The notes: generated from the letters alone by a model not told the origin. DNA of 64,000 bases from Halobacteriovoraceae bacterium (GCA_002713145.1 PAVS01000023.1:1-64000), one strand, 5' to 3'; numbered from the stretch's first letter, positions 9,172 through 18,041 are shown. A program made the numbers and translations.

Positions 9172-9511
9172 GACTTATCTCCAACTCGTCTCCAATTTCA
9201 ATATTCTCCGGTAGCTTTCCTGCGGGTAACTCAAGGACTTTTTTTGACTTAAAATATATCTTAGAAAATCTCCAAGGTTTGAATCCTCTAATATAACCAA
9301 CAATGGTATTTTTTCGTGAGATAAATAAAACATCGATGGGAAATCTTACAAAACAATTATGGATTGAATTTCCAGGTTCTAATAAAAGCCCGTCTTTATT
9401 TTTCATCTCACTCACAAACATCAGACCGATCATTCGGCTCCACATATTATTAGCGTGTTTAATATTTTCTCCCAGAATGGTGTTGCTCTTTTTATGTATC
9501 ACTCTCATCAT
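9164..9511 (-). CDS. DUF192 (UPF0127) protein
   Basis: A 115-aa protein of the DUF192 family, recognised by WSRMIGLMF, the central NSIHNCFVRFPIDVLFIS and the C-terminal VLELPAGKLPENIEIGD. The biochemical role of this family is not established. Many members are exported, but this one has no signal peptide and should be cytoplasmic. It is embedded in the FHA/TadC operon: its start overlaps the stop of the TadC-like gene (ATGA) and its end overlaps the start of the FHA sensor gene by 8 nt. This suggests co-translation and a role in the same system, though a chance insertion of a housekeeping gene cannot be excluded. Confidence 0.9.
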   Translation of the reverse strand: MMRVIHKKSNTILGENIKHANNMWSRMIGLMFVSEMKNKDGLLLEPGNSIHNCFVRFPIDVLFISRKNTIVGYIRGFKPWRFSKIYFKSKKVLELPAGKLPENIEIGDELEISHV

Positions 9512-11022
9512 CCCCCCATAAACCCAATCACAAAGGGAGCAGCGATGATTAGGACAACAGCGGGAAGTATTAAAAACATCATAGGAAAGAGCATTTTGGT
9601 TGAAGCTTGAGCTCCTTTTTTCTCCACATCGGAAGAGCGTTTTTGACGTATTTCTGCAGACAGCTCTTTTAAGATGGGTGCAAGATTACTTGACCCAACT
9701 GAATCGGCGGCAATAAGTGTGGCACAAAAAGAAGAAACCGGAAGCATATCAATTCGCCATGACAAAGCCCTTAGAGCTTCCGCACGCGACGCTCCTACTC
9801 GTGTTTCTTTTAAGAAAATATCAAACTCATCTACTAAGGCGGATGGAGGAGCTTTTTCAATAACTTTTTGAATGGCACTCACGAAGTCCAGCCCCGCCTC
9901 GACACTTAAGGCCAACATGTCGGTGACAAAAGGCATATTCAACAATATCTCTTCTTGGCGCTTTTTGATCTTTTCTTTAATCCACATATCTGGATAGAAA
10001 AAGCCCGCCACAATTAAAAAGGGTACATAAGATATATCGACATCTATCTCAATAAACTTCCCTCCAAATAAATAAACCACGGGAAATCCTATTATGAGAA
10101 ATAACTTAAAGGCGAAGAAGTCTTCAGGGGTGAGAAATTTATTCATTCCAGAAGAAGCTAATTTACGTTTATATTTTTCTTTAATTTTTCGTTTGTATTT
10201 CATCGACTTAACAACAGGTGAAATATAGCGCTTAAAGAAAGGTTGTGAATACTTTAACACCACGTCATTAGGAAGCTTCTTTTTTTCGTCCTCATCTGCT
10301 TCATCCAGACGAAGCTCAGCTTTAAAGCGATCCTCATCTTTAAAGAAGGTCTGCATGATAAGAAAAACAGCCAGTCCGAAAAGAAAGTAACTGGCATAGA
10401 GTAAAACAGGATCCCCTGTGATTTCTTCTACTTCTTGAGTCTTTCCAAAATTAAAAGCAACACCTTCATCATTTTTTAAAACACAGCGTCCAAATTCACG
10501 CTTTAATATAAAATCAGAATTACCTGTATTATCAAAACTTACACTGTCTGTGTTCCATGAGTTCGCTTCATTTTTGATCACAAAATTTGAACTAACATCT
10601 ACAGCCCCCCTTGGGGTGTAGACGACGGCTTCAGCATAGAGATTACATTCAAGGGGTGTAATTTGAACTGACCTTACAACAAACTTTCCTAATAAACCTT
10701 GAGCCGTTCTAAAGAAGTAAGTGTTGTACAATGTTTTTTTTGCGGCCTCAGGAGTGGAGAGATCTATTAACTGCTTATAGAGAAATTCACCTCTGCGAAT
10801 ACGTGATCCATCCACAGTTTTATCAGCTCTTAATTTTTCTAGTTTTTCTGCAATTTCTTTATTTTTCTCTATCGCTTGATCAAAGAGTTTTGCTCGCTGC
10901 TGGATACAAGACATAGGTATGCTTACGAAAGGTTGATCCGTCGAGCATTCTTCTTGAGCATAAAGATTTAAGCTCAAAAAGATAAAAATGAAATGAGTAA
11001 AAACGAATTTACGCCAAAACAA
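9508..11022 (-). CDS. TadC-like type II secretion F-domain protein with extra periplasmic domain
   Basis: A 504-aa protein with two parts. Residues 1-22 look like a signal peptide (ending NLYAQ), and residues 23-205 form an exported domain of unknown family with cysteines at 26, 39, 126 and 180. A membrane helix at about 207-227 leads into a basic cytoplasmic segment and a TadC-type platform region: helices near 303-345, the GspF-like domain at about 364-475 (AGLDFVSAIQKVIE, GASRAEALRALSWR) and final helices to 502. TadC/GspF proteins form the inner-membrane platform of Tad pili or type II secretion. Other tad genes are not adjacent; nagZ lies upstream. The start appears to be TTG, preceded by GAAGG. 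It heads the FHA operon. Confidence 0.86.
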   Translation of the reverse strand: MFWRKFVFTHFIFIFLSLNLYAQEECSTDQPFVSIPMSCIQQRAKLFDQAIEKNKEIAEKLEKLRADKTVDGSRIRRGEFLYKQLIDLSTPEAAKKTLYNTYFFRTAQGLLGKFVVRSVQITPLECNLYAEAVVYTPRGAVDVSSNFVIKNEANSWNTDSVSFDNTGNSDFILKREFGRCVLKNDEGVAFNFGKTQEVEEITGDPVLLYASYFLFGLAVFLIMQTFFKDEDRFKAELRLDEADEDEKKKLPNDVVLKYSQPFFKRYISPVVKSMKYKRKIKEKYKRKLASSGMNKFLTPEDFFAFKLFLIIGFPVVYLFGGKFIEIDVDISYVPFLIVAGFFYPDMWIKEKIKKRQEEILLNMPFVTDMLALSVEAGLDFVSAIQKVIEKAPPSALVDEFDIFLKETRVGASRAEALRALSWRIDMLPVSSFCATLIAADSVGSSNLAPILKELSAEIRQKRSSDVEKKGAQASTKMLFPMMFLILPAVVLIIAAPFVIGFMGG

Positions 11023-11118
11023 TAAAAGGTCCTTCTATAAATTACACCTACTTATAGAATACCAAATATTTGAAATTGCTTCAGAGCAGCTTAACTCTAG
11101 GTAAATTTCGCCCCTTCT

Positions 11119-12189
11119 TTATTTAGAAGCTGGACCAAGTTGATCGAGTAAGTTTTGATATCTCGGAGCTTTAAAAGTTTTATGAATATTGGGAATGTAG
11201 ATAGGCTTATATTCCGCTAAAAATCTCTTTTTACAGTCTTTTACCCGAGCAATTTTCTCGCCCATCTTTTGACGATTAAGATTATTATCAGAAACTGATT
11301 GTTTCACAAACTCAAAAGCTTCCCTGGTGGTAGGCATGGATCGGTATTCGAGAATATCGACACCTGCAGCAAAAGCCATACGAGCTGCTTCACCGTAACT
11401 AAATCTATCGGAGATCGCTTTCATTTCCATATCATCAGAGATGATAATTTTTTTAAATTTTAGTTCATCTCTTAAAAAGTCATAGGCTTTGGGACTCAAG
11501 GTACAAGGGAGTTCTTTATCAATGGCATCCACCACAAGATGGGCCATCATCATGAATTCAACCCGGGCCTTAGAGGCTTTATGAAAAGGTTGTAATTCAA
11601 ATTCTTTGAGTTCTTTAAGGGATTTTTTGACATAAGGAAGATCAAAATGTGAGTCTTTTGTCGTATCACCATGTCCTGGAAAATGCTTAGCACAAGCCAG
11701 AACATTTCCCGTGTGGAGTCCTCTGATCGCAGCACTTATATTTTTTTCAACTTCCTCAACTGTTTTACCAAAAGCTCTATCGCCAATAACTTTATTATTA
11801 TCATTAGACCAAATATCACAACAAGGAGAGAGGTTTAAATTTACACCACAAGTACTGAGCTCTTCGGCCATAGCTTTATGTATTTCAAAAACCAGTTTGG
11901 GAGAATCTTGTTGCCCCAGTTCATACATGGAGGGAAATTGCGTGAAATGAGTTTGAAATCTTTTAACTCTCCCCCCTTCTTGATCGACACTAATAAAAAG
12001 TGGGTACTCATCTCTTAGAGTCTGAATCTCGTTCACAAGTTCAGACAGCTGAGCTGGATCCTGAAAATTTTCTTTAAACAGAATCACCCCACCAATATTA
12101 TTAGACTGAATAAAATCTTTTTCTTCTTCAGTCAGGGAGAGACCTGAAATTCCCGTAAAAAATAATTGTCCAAGTTCATTTATATTCAC
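11119..12189 (-). CDS. nagZ: Beta-N-acetylhexosaminidase NagZ (GH3)
   Basis: A glycoside hydrolase family 3 enzyme that releases N-acetylglucosamine from muropeptide recycling products in the cytoplasm. Visible motifs are FISVDQEGGRVKRF, the loop AKHFPGHGDTTKDSHFDLP with the catalytic His-Asp pair, and IISDDMEMKAI containing the nucleophile aspartate. The start is set at a GTG at 12189, because an AAAGGAAG ribosome-binding site precedes it by a few bases and NINELGQLFFTG then begins as in the family. A longer reading frame to 12246 overlaps the upstream gene. It starts 1 nt after the lipoprotein gene stop and ends the mreB-pilZ-lipoprotein-nagZ unit. Length (356 aa) is typical. Confidence 0.93.
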   Translation of the reverse strand: MNINELGQLFFTGISGLSLTEEEKDFIQSNNIGGVILFKENFQDPAQLSELVNEIQTLRDEYPLFISVDQEGGRVKRFQTHFTQFPSMYELGQQDSPKLVFEIHKAMAEELSTCGVNLNLSPCCDIWSNDNNKVIGDRAFGKTVEEVEKNISAAIRGLHTGNVLACAKHFPGHGDTTKDSHFDLPYVKKSLKELKEFELQPFHKASKARVEFMMMAHLVVDAIDKELPCTLSPKAYDFLRDELKFKKIIISDDMEMKAISDRFSYGEAARMAFAAGVDILEYRSMPTTREAFEFVKQSVSDNNLNRQKMGEKIARVKDCKKRFLAEYKPIYIPNIHKTFKAPRYQNLLDQLGPASK

Positions 12190-12190
12190 T

Positions 12191-12910
12191 TTAGCTTCCT
12201 TTCTTAGTAATGCTGATACCTTGGGCGATCCAAAACATTTTTTCAAATTTTATTTGTCGATTAAAATGCAAATGAATAATTTGGTTCCCAATATCAAGTT
12301 CAAATCCTAATGAATCCTTTTGTTTTTGGGAATAAGAAAATTTGGCCAAGGTGGCCACACCTTTAGGCATTTTATCATATTGCTCAGAGTTAAATGGGTA
12401 ATTATCCCAGATAATATAGATAAATAGAGATTTTGTACGAGCTTCAACCAATATATCCTGCATTTCAATGCATTCTGGTAATTGAGAAAAGAAACAATAA
12501 TAACGAGCATCTTTTAAATCGAAACTAAAACTCTCCTCATCTTTATCGGGATACTTCACTTGGCCAACGATTTGCTTTCTACTCGGTATTACTTTGAGTT
12601 GAGACTGGTATTTTTTCTTAGAGAACCAAACTTGAAATTGAGAGGCTTCAGGCAGCATAGCCGCTTTATTGGTTGAAGAAATTTTCCCTAGCTTTGAAAC
12701 TGTCACAGCAGTCTCTAGAGGATTACCATCTTTATCTGAAATAATCGCTCTGGTGATAACTTTATTGTTTTGGACTTTAGTTTCTCTGGAATAATTATAA
12801 ACACCAGAACCATCTTCATAACTAAACAAACTCACTCCAGAGACTTTGTTTTCTTTAAGAGTGGTCGTTCCTGCACAACTCACAAAAATCAATAGAAAAA
12901 TAAACTTCAT
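12191..12910 (-). CDS. Putative lipoprotein of unknown function
   Basis: A 239-aa protein with a very short lipoprotein signal: a hydrophobic stretch from residue 2 ends at the lipobox FVSC, so C12 would be lipidated. The mature protein is mixed beta/alpha with no recognised motif and no further membrane segment. The residue after the cysteine is Ala, which does not argue for inner-membrane retention, so outer-membrane attachment is possible. It is translationally coupled to the PilZ gene (1-nt overlap) and to nagZ (1-nt gap), which places it in an operon about cell shape and peptidoglycan. I do not recognise the family. Confidence 0.8.
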   Translation of the reverse strand: MKFIFLLIFVSCAGTTTLKENKVSGVSLFSYEDGSGVYNYSRETKVQNNKVITRAIISDKDGNPLETAVTVSKLGKISSTNKAAMLPEASQFQVWFSKKKYQSQLKVIPSRKQIVGQVKYPDKDEESFSFDLKDARYYCFFSQLPECIEMQDILVEARTKSLFIYIIWDNYPFNSEQYDKMPKGVATLAKFSYSQKQKDSLGFELDIGNQIIHLHFNRQIKFEKMFWIAQGISITKKGS

Positions 12911-13752
12911 TATTTTAAGAAATCCTCGAACTCACTTTCTACATTTCTCATGGTTTCGTTAATAATCTTACCTAATTCAATATCTAAGTTTGTGTCAATA
13001 TTAAGAAATTGCACACCTGCCTTAAACAATTTTACGTTCTTTTTATTCGTCGTAAATTTATCGATAATGTATAAGACCTTAGCCTCGGGAATCTTTATAA
13101 ACTTATTGTTAAAATCTAAATAAATACTTCCCAGGTCTTTAGGAATTGTTTTAAAAAACTCCGATTCAAGATTACCAAATTGGAAAGCAAGTCCTGTAAC
13201 TGAAATATCTATCACTCTAAATCTCAAGTAACCTTCAAGATCGATTGATTTTTTTTCTTTTTCACCAATAAGCTCGAGAAAGTTTTTAAAAAGAGTCGTT
13301 TGGCTTTGACCTGTATTCAAACTAAACACATTGCTTTGTTCGATCTCTTTTTTACCTATATAAATATTGATGTAGACTTGATGATGAGGATAAGTCAGTA
13401 ATCTAAAATTCTTTCGGCGTTCTGATTTAAATAATTTCTCTGAAAAATTTATGGCCAGGGGAAATTTATCTCTTTTAATGGCCTTCACTTCTCCAAAAAA
13501 ATGTATTCCATTGAACTCAAAAGTTGCGAGTAATTTTTTCTCTAGCAACTCATCGGGAAACTCACCGTTCACCATCACCTCTGCCTTCATCTTGATGAAA
13601 GTATCGGCACTGAGTTTATATTTTTGGGAGCTTCCTTTTTCCCAAACAGTCAGTTCTTGTTTTGAATTTTTACCATGGACGAGATTGTAGAGCTTACTTT
13701 CTTTTTCTTGATCAGTAAGCTCCTTGAAGTGAATATTTTTTCCTATAGTCAT
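12910..13752 (-). CDS. PilZ-domain c-di-GMP-binding protein (YcgR-like)
   Basis: A 280-aa protein with the two PilZ signature elements: an arginine motif ERRKNFR in KSERRKNFRLLTYP at about residues 117-130, and DISVTGLAF at about 187-195 (the D/NxSxxG element). Together these bind cyclic di-GMP. The N-terminal 110 residues look like the YcgR-type beta-barrel partner domain. About 55 residues lie between the two motifs, longer than usual, suggesting an insertion in the PilZ barrel. There is no enzyme domain. The gene starts 3 nt after the mreB stop, so a c-di-GMP receptor is co-expressed with the shape filament protein. Confidence 0.82.
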   Translation of the reverse strand: MTIGKNIHFKELTDQEKESKLYNLVHGKNSKQELTVWEKGSSQKYKLSADTFIKMKAEVMVNGEFPDELLEKKLLATFEFNGIHFFGEVKAIKRDKFPLAINFSEKLFKSERRKNFRLLTYPHHQVYINIYIGKKEIEQSNVFSLNTGQSQTTLFKNFLELIGEKEKKSIDLEGYLRFRVIDISVTGLAFQFGNLESEFFKTIPKDLGSIYLDFNNKFIKIPEAKVLYIIDKFTTNKKNVKLFKAGVQFLNIDTNLDIELGKIINETMRNVESEFEDFLK

Positions 13753-13755
13753 AAA

Positions 13756-14796
13756 TTATGACAGAGTCGTAACCTGTTTGAGAAGTGAGATATTCTCTAA
13801 AGCAGCGCCACACCCTCTCACGACACATGTAAGAGGATCTTCAGCAAGAGAAACCGGAAGTCCGGTTTTTTCTTTAATCAGAATATCCAGATTCGCAAGG
13901 AGTGATCCCCCACCTGCGAGTATAATTCCATTATCAACAATATCTGCAGCCAATTCCGGTGGAGTTTTTTCTAACGAGGTTTTAATGGCTTCAATGACCT
14001 CGGCAATTGGATCAGAAAGCGCTTCTCTGATTTCATCGCTTGTAACTTCAATTGTTTTTGGAGCACCGACAATGAGATCCCGTCCTTTAACTTCATAAGT
14101 TTTTACTTCTTCATCAAAAGGATAAGCATTACCGATAGAAATCTTTATCATCTCAGCTGTTCTCTCACCGATGAGAAGAGAGTATTTTTTCTTGATATAA
14201 TTAACGATAGCATCATCAAATTTATCCCCGGCAACACGTACTGATTTTGAATAAACAATTCCACCAAGAGATATAACAGCGACTTCCGTCGTTCCGCCTC
14301 CAATATCAACAATCATATTTCCGGAAGGATCTGTAATAGGGAGACCAGCACCAATCGCTGCGGCCATAGGCTCTTCAATAAGATAAACTTCACGAGCTCC
14401 GGCTTGCTCTGCAGATTCTTTCACCGCTCTTTTTTCAACTTGCGTGATTCCAAAAGGGATACAGATTATAATTCTAGGCTTAACTAATTTATTACCTTGC
14501 ATTGATTTGGTAATGAAATGCTTAAGCATGGCTTGAGTCACTTCAAAATCTGCGATAACACCATCTTTCATTGGGCGAATAGCTTTAATCGAACCAGGAG
14601 TTCTTCCTAACATCTCTTTCGCTTTATCACCTACTGCTAGAACTTTTTGTTCACCACCGTATCCCATATGAACTGCAACAACTGATGGTTCATTTACAAT
14701 AATCGCACCACCATCACGTGCATACACCAAACAGTTAGCTGTACCCAAGTCAATTGCCAGGTCATTTGAAAACCAATCGAGGATTTTTTTGAACAT
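13756..14796 (-). CDS. mreB: Rod shape-determining protein MreB
   Basis: A bacterial actin that forms membrane-associated filaments and guides elongation-phase cell-wall synthesis. The protein begins [25 protein letters not shown], with an amphipathic N-terminus and the phosphate-1 ATP loop. It carries the phosphate-2 loop [15 protein letters not shown] and the adenosine motif ILAGGGSLL. Start 14796 is chosen over a longer frame to 14859 because AAAGGACG lies just upstream and the family begins here. At 346 aa it is of normal length. MreC and MreD do not follow; instead a PilZ protein, a lipoprotein and nagZ do. Confidence 0.97.
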   Translation of the reverse strand: MFKKILDWFSNDLAIDLGTANCLVYARDGGAIIVNEPSVVAVHMGYGGEQKVLAVGDKAKEMLGRTPGSIKAIRPMKDGVIADFEVTQAMLKHFITKSMQGNKLVKPRIIICIPFGITQVEKRAVKESAEQAGAREVYLIEEPMAAAIGAGLPITDPSGNMIVDIGGGTTEVAVISLGGIVYSKSVRVAGDKFDDAIVNYIKKKYSLLIGERTAEMIKISIGNAYPFDEEVKTYEVKGRDLIVGAPKTIEVTSDEIREALSDPIAEVIEAIKTSLEKTPPELAADIVDNGIILAGGGSLLANLDILIKEKTGLPVSLAEDPLTCVVRGCGAALENISLLKQVTTLS

Positions 14797-14830
14797 TTTT
14801 CGTCCTTTAATAATGTTACGTAACCTATAA

Positions 14831-14859
14831 AATGTATCACTTAGCGGCCCATTCAACAA
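14831..14859 (-). promoter_or_regulatory. Possible promoter of the mreB operon
   Basis: On the minus strand TTGTTG (14859-14854) and TACATT (14836-14831) are spaced by 17 nt. A perfect 10-bp palindrome, GTTACGTAAC (14815-14824), lies downstream of it in the predicted leader, 18 nt before the mreB start. The rest of the 165-nt divergent gap holds a small GGGC/GCCC hairpin and an A/T-rich tract before the plus-strand gene, without a clear second promoter. Confidence 0.35.
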
Positions 14860-14961
14860 GAATTAACAAATGGGCAAACAATGCCCGAGCGTTTAGGTTT
14901 AGTTAAAAATGTTTTACATTTTTTTTGTTATAGGTGAATGTTGAAATCCAGGAGATCAAAC

Positions 14962-15525
14962 ATGAGTGAACTAGACAAATTCCCATCAAGCTTTGTGTCA
15001 GAACAATTCGAAACTTATATGGAAGAGAAAGATATTGAAAATCTCACTGGATCCCTCGCCCATACTATTAGTCAACGCTTTGAAAACGAAGAGTTAGTTG
15101 TGATTGGGTTACTCAAAGGGAGTATGATGTTTATGTCTGATCTCCTTAAGCAAATTAAGAACGTGAAGGTCACGGTTGAGTTTGTAAAACTTAAACCCCT
15201 CGAGCGCTCCAAAGAAAACAGTGGGACTATTATTATTGAAAAAGATATTCAAACCTCAGTGGCCGGAAAAAATGTTCTCATAGTGACACAAATCATAGAC
15301 TCCGCTAGAAGTTTAGACTTTCTCAAGCGCAGATTAACCCTTAATAACCCTCGCTGTGTGGAAATCCTAACCTTATTCGATAAACCCTATAATCGTGCCG
15401 TTCCGCTTAAACCGGATTATATCGGCAAGCAAATTGAAGATAAATTCATTGTTGGCTACGGTAATGATCTAGATGATTTTGGAAGAAATATTAAAACTCT
15501 TTATTATTTAAAATATCCTAATTAA
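14962..15525 (+). CDS. Hypoxanthine phosphoribosyltransferase-like protein with altered PRPP loop
   Basis: The 187-aa protein has the purine phosphoribosyltransferase fold of the Hpt/HPRT family: GLLKGSMMFMSDLL near the N-terminus, the central beta strand KNVLIVTQIIDSARSL, and the C-terminal IVGYGNDLDDFGRN. HPRTs make IMP/GMP from bases and PRPP. Here the PRPP-binding motif, normally VEDIIDTG, reads VTQIIDSA (15283-15306): the acidic pair is replaced by Thr-Gln while the catalytic Asp is kept. Activity is therefore doubtful and a regulatory role is possible. Start 14962 is chosen because AGGAG lies 8 nt upstream; a longer frame begins at 14938. The 3' end overlaps the next convergent gene by 4 nt. 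Confidence 0.8.
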   Translation: MSELDKFPSSFVSEQFETYMEEKDIENLTGSLAHTISQRFENEELVVIGLLKGSMMFMSDLLKQIKNVKVTVEFVKLKPLERSKENSGTIIIEKDIQTSVAGKNVLIVTQIIDSARSLDFLKRRLTLNNPRCVEILTLFDKPYNRAVPLKPDYIGKQIEDKFIVGYGNDLDDFGRNIKTLYYLKYPN

Positions 15526-16070
15526 TTTTTAGAAAACCTAGCCTCACAGTTACAGGCATTTCCGCAATAACTACCTAGGTTCGAGCCTTGAAACCCAGTA
15601 TAGAAATCGAGGCTCAGATAATCTTTATCCTCATTCACTTCCCAAGTAAGCTGCTTTGACTCACTGGCCAGCAGAGCAAATTTCACAGTGCCCACTCCAT
15701 TGCCATCGTCGCCTACGAAATTCACATCAATATCGCAGGTACTCCCTGAGACAACATTAAAAAAATCCAGCTCATCAGAAAAATCGTCTTCATAATCAGT
15801 CACAAAGTTTCCATGGGCAGTTGTGGTGCAATCAGATGAGGTCATATCATATTGCATATCCCCGTTGCCTAAATCCATCACAACCTGAACATCACTACTG
15901 TCAGAAAAATCGTAGCGCTCTTTAAAATTAGTTGAATTATCTGGAGTAAAACAGAAAATATTCTCAAGTTGCCATTGCCCATTGAGCAGGTTTTCATTTA
16001 CTTCCGTTGTTATTTTAAGACCACAGCTGGTGGCACTCACAATAAGTAAAAGGAGAAAAATAGTTTTCAT
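15522..16070 (-). CDS. Putative lipoprotein of unknown function
   Basis: A 182-aa acidic protein with a lipoprotein signal: hydrophobic residues 4-11 end in the lipobox SATSC, so C16 would be lipidated. The mature part resembles a small lipocalin-like or NlpE-like beta barrel in composition (LNGQWQLENIFCF near the start, many short beta-type strands, and cysteine-rich YCGNACNCEARF at the end), but I cannot assign a family. Six cysteines remain in the mature region, consistent with disulfides. It follows the LpoA-like gene after 4 nt and is probably co-transcribed with it. Confidence 0.78.
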   Translation of the reverse strand: MKTIFLLLLIVSATSCGLKITTEVNENLLNGQWQLENIFCFTPDNSTNFKERYDFSDSSDVQVVMDLGNGDMQYDMTSSDCTTTAHGNFVTDYEDDFSDELDFFNVVSGSTCDIDVNFVGDDGNGVGTVKFALLASESKQLTWEVNEDKDYLSLDFYTGFQGSNLGSYCGNACNCEARFSKN

Positions 16071-16074
16071 AAAA

Positions 16075-18015
16075 CTATTTTAACTCAACTTTATTAAAAC
16101 CTTTAGATGAAATTTTGATAATATCCATATCCTTAAGCCATAATCCACCTGCGAGAGTCCAGTTGGAGATTAAGCCTTTGATTTTCTTCATTTCGATAAG
16201 CTTTCTATCAAGTTCATCTCTTTTAGAAAAATCTTCACCTTCTAAAATTTTCTGAGTTAACAACATACTTTCATAGGAAAGTGTATCGACGAGCTTAGGG
16301 GTTCTTTTATTAAATTTGAGATAAAGCTGTTTAAAGCTTTCATCAAAATCTGAAATATCATTTCCGACTAAATAGGAGTTACCCACATGACCTTGTTCTC
16401 TTTTTAAGGTTCTGTTTCTCCAACTAGGCCCTCCAATAAACTTCAGTTTATGGGCATCAAAGTATTTAAACGTTGGGATGATTTGAACCGCGTCTGTTGG
16501 TAGCGAGGGAACAAAAACCCAATCAAAGTCTACGATGGGAGGCATTTCATTGATAATTCTGAAATTTCTTTTTTCAAGATCCCGAATCTCTTTCCAAATA
16601 AGTAGCTCTTCTTTACGCTCTCTTGGATTATTGAGCCAAAGCATTTCTTTAACTGGTTCAGTAAATTGTTTCGCTCCAACGTCAAAATTCCCCACTGCTT
16701 TGAGATCAATATTTCCTGCATTATGATGCCCCCACATTTCATCCAAATAGCTCTTGCCTCGAGAGTCCCATGGATAAAAGACACCCACTTTCTTGCCAAA
16801 ATAATCAAGTGCTTTCGGTTGTAATATGGTGTTGATCTGAGACTCAACTGAGCCTTGCAATTCAATCAATAAATGACTCTTATCTTGTCTGTCAGCATAC
16901 ACTTGGGAAAGGCTGATATAGAGCACACCATATTTCCTTGCCTCCATATACTCTTCATAAGCAAGCTTTGGAACGAGGCCTCCAATAATAACAGAGACAT
17001 GATGTTTCATCACCAGCTCTTGCACCATTTTCTTACCGAGGTATTGGTTATTGCGATTATCTCTTACATAAACATTAAGCCCTAAGTCTTTATTATTTGC
17101 TTCAAGGGCCGTGTTGATTCCGGCCAAAACGCTTTTCCCATAGGTCGCGATCTTACCTCCGCTCAAAGGAATGATGACACCGACTGATTTTGAGTTAATT
17201 TTTGCGAAATTTTCTTTACGAAATTGATAGTCAGCTACAAAAGTTTTAACTTCTTCAATATTTGAAAACTCTTTAACTAGCCATTCCAAGACATCATCGG
17301 CACCCGACTTGTCCCCTTCATAAAATCTCTGCAGCACTTCTTGTTTTCCCAAATAGGCCACAACAACCGGGGCGTCTTTTTCATACTTCTCTAGCACATA
17401 AACTCTTTCACTAGGAGAGAGACTGCGGAACTTATCAGTGAGTAATTCCTTATATTGATAGTCTTCAATAGCACTAAAACGTTTTAAATCACGCATAAGA
17501 AATACAAGAGAATTTACTGTTTCCTTTGCGTCTCCTCTTTGATTCGCAAGGGTTAAATTTAAACGATAGTATTTATCTTTCTCTCTATCATTGAAATAAT
17601 CTGTGTTGACACTTTTGAGAATCGAACGGGCTAAGTCATATTGATTCGCCTTAAAATAACCACTGGCGAGATTAAGGTTTATTTGCGAGGCGAGGTGATA
17701 ATCTTTTTCAACGAATTGTTTTGCGTATTGAAAATTCTCAATCGCTTTATCGATATTTCCTCGTGAGAAAAAAACGACACCGATGAAATTATATTTTTTG
17801 GCCTTCTCCGCATTACTGATTTCCGCGTCAGAAATTTGGTTGAGTTTTTGTAAGGCAAGTTGCTTGTCCCCATCTTTATAAATAATCTGGATGCTTTCCA
17901 TTTTCTTTAAAAACTCAGAAGAATAATGTTTTTCCTGATTTAAAACTTTAATCGGACCTGTGGTACAGGCGATCAAAAGGAACACAAATAAAATTTGGGA
18001 TAAGACTAAGCGCAT
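16075..18015 (-). CDS. LpoA-like lipoprotein: TPR region plus periplasmic binding-protein domain
   Basis: A 646-aa lipoprotein. The signal ends at the lipobox LIAC (C17). Residues about 30-260 form TPR-like helical repeats, followed from about residue 275 (VGVIIPLSGGKIATYGKSVL) by a type I periplasmic-binding-protein domain of the Peripla_BP_6/LppC group. This order matches LpoA, the outer-membrane activator of penicillin-binding protein 1A in gammaproteobacteria, so a role in peptidoglycan synthesis is likely. Similarity to leucine-type binding proteins means another ligand-sensing role is possible. A GAGG ribosome-binding site and a good promoter at 18042-18070 precede it. Confidence 0.8.
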   Translation of the reverse strand: MRLVLSQILFVFLLIACTTGPIKVLNQEKHYSSEFLKKMESIQIIYKDGDKQLALQKLNQISDAEISNAEKAKKYNFIGVVFFSRGNIDKAIENFQYAKQFVEKDYHLASQINLNLASGYFKANQYDLARSILKSVNTDYFNDREKDKYYRLNLTLANQRGDAKETVNSLVFLMRDLKRFSAIEDYQYKELLTDKFRSLSPSERVYVLEKYEKDAPVVVAYLGKQEVLQRFYEGDKSGADDVLEWLVKEFSNIEEVKTFVADYQFRKENFAKINSKSVGVIIPLSGGKIATYGKSVLAGINTALEANNKDLGLNVYVRDNRNNQYLGKKMVQELVMKHHVSVIIGGLVPKLAYEEYMEARKYGVLYISLSQVYADRQDKSHLLIELQGSVESQINTILQPKALDYFGKKVGVFYPWDSRGKSYLDEMWGHHNAGNIDLKAVGNFDVGAKQFTEPVKEMLWLNNPRERKEELLIWKEIRDLEKRNFRIINEMPPIVDFDWVFVPSLPTDAVQIIPTFKYFDAHKLKFIGGPSWRNRTLKREQGHVGNSYLVGNDISDFDESFKQLYLKFNKRTPKLVDTLSYESMLLTQKILEGEDFSKRDELDRKLIEMKKIKGLISNWTLAGGLWLKDMDIIKISSKGFNKVELK

Positions 18016-18041
18016 AATAACCTCAATAAAATTACGAGTTT

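Noticed and set aside
13778..14098. A 106-codon plus-strand open frame inside mreB
   Set aside because: Antisense to a conserved coding region, without start signals; treated as a shadow.
14815..14824. Perfect palindrome GTTACGTAAC before mreB
   Set aside because: A regulator site is possible, but a 10-bp palindrome alone in an AT-rich region is weak evidence.
14860..14961. Promoter of the HPRT-like gene
   Set aside because: TATAGG near 14934 could be a -10, but no -35 at a suitable distance was visible, so it is not called.
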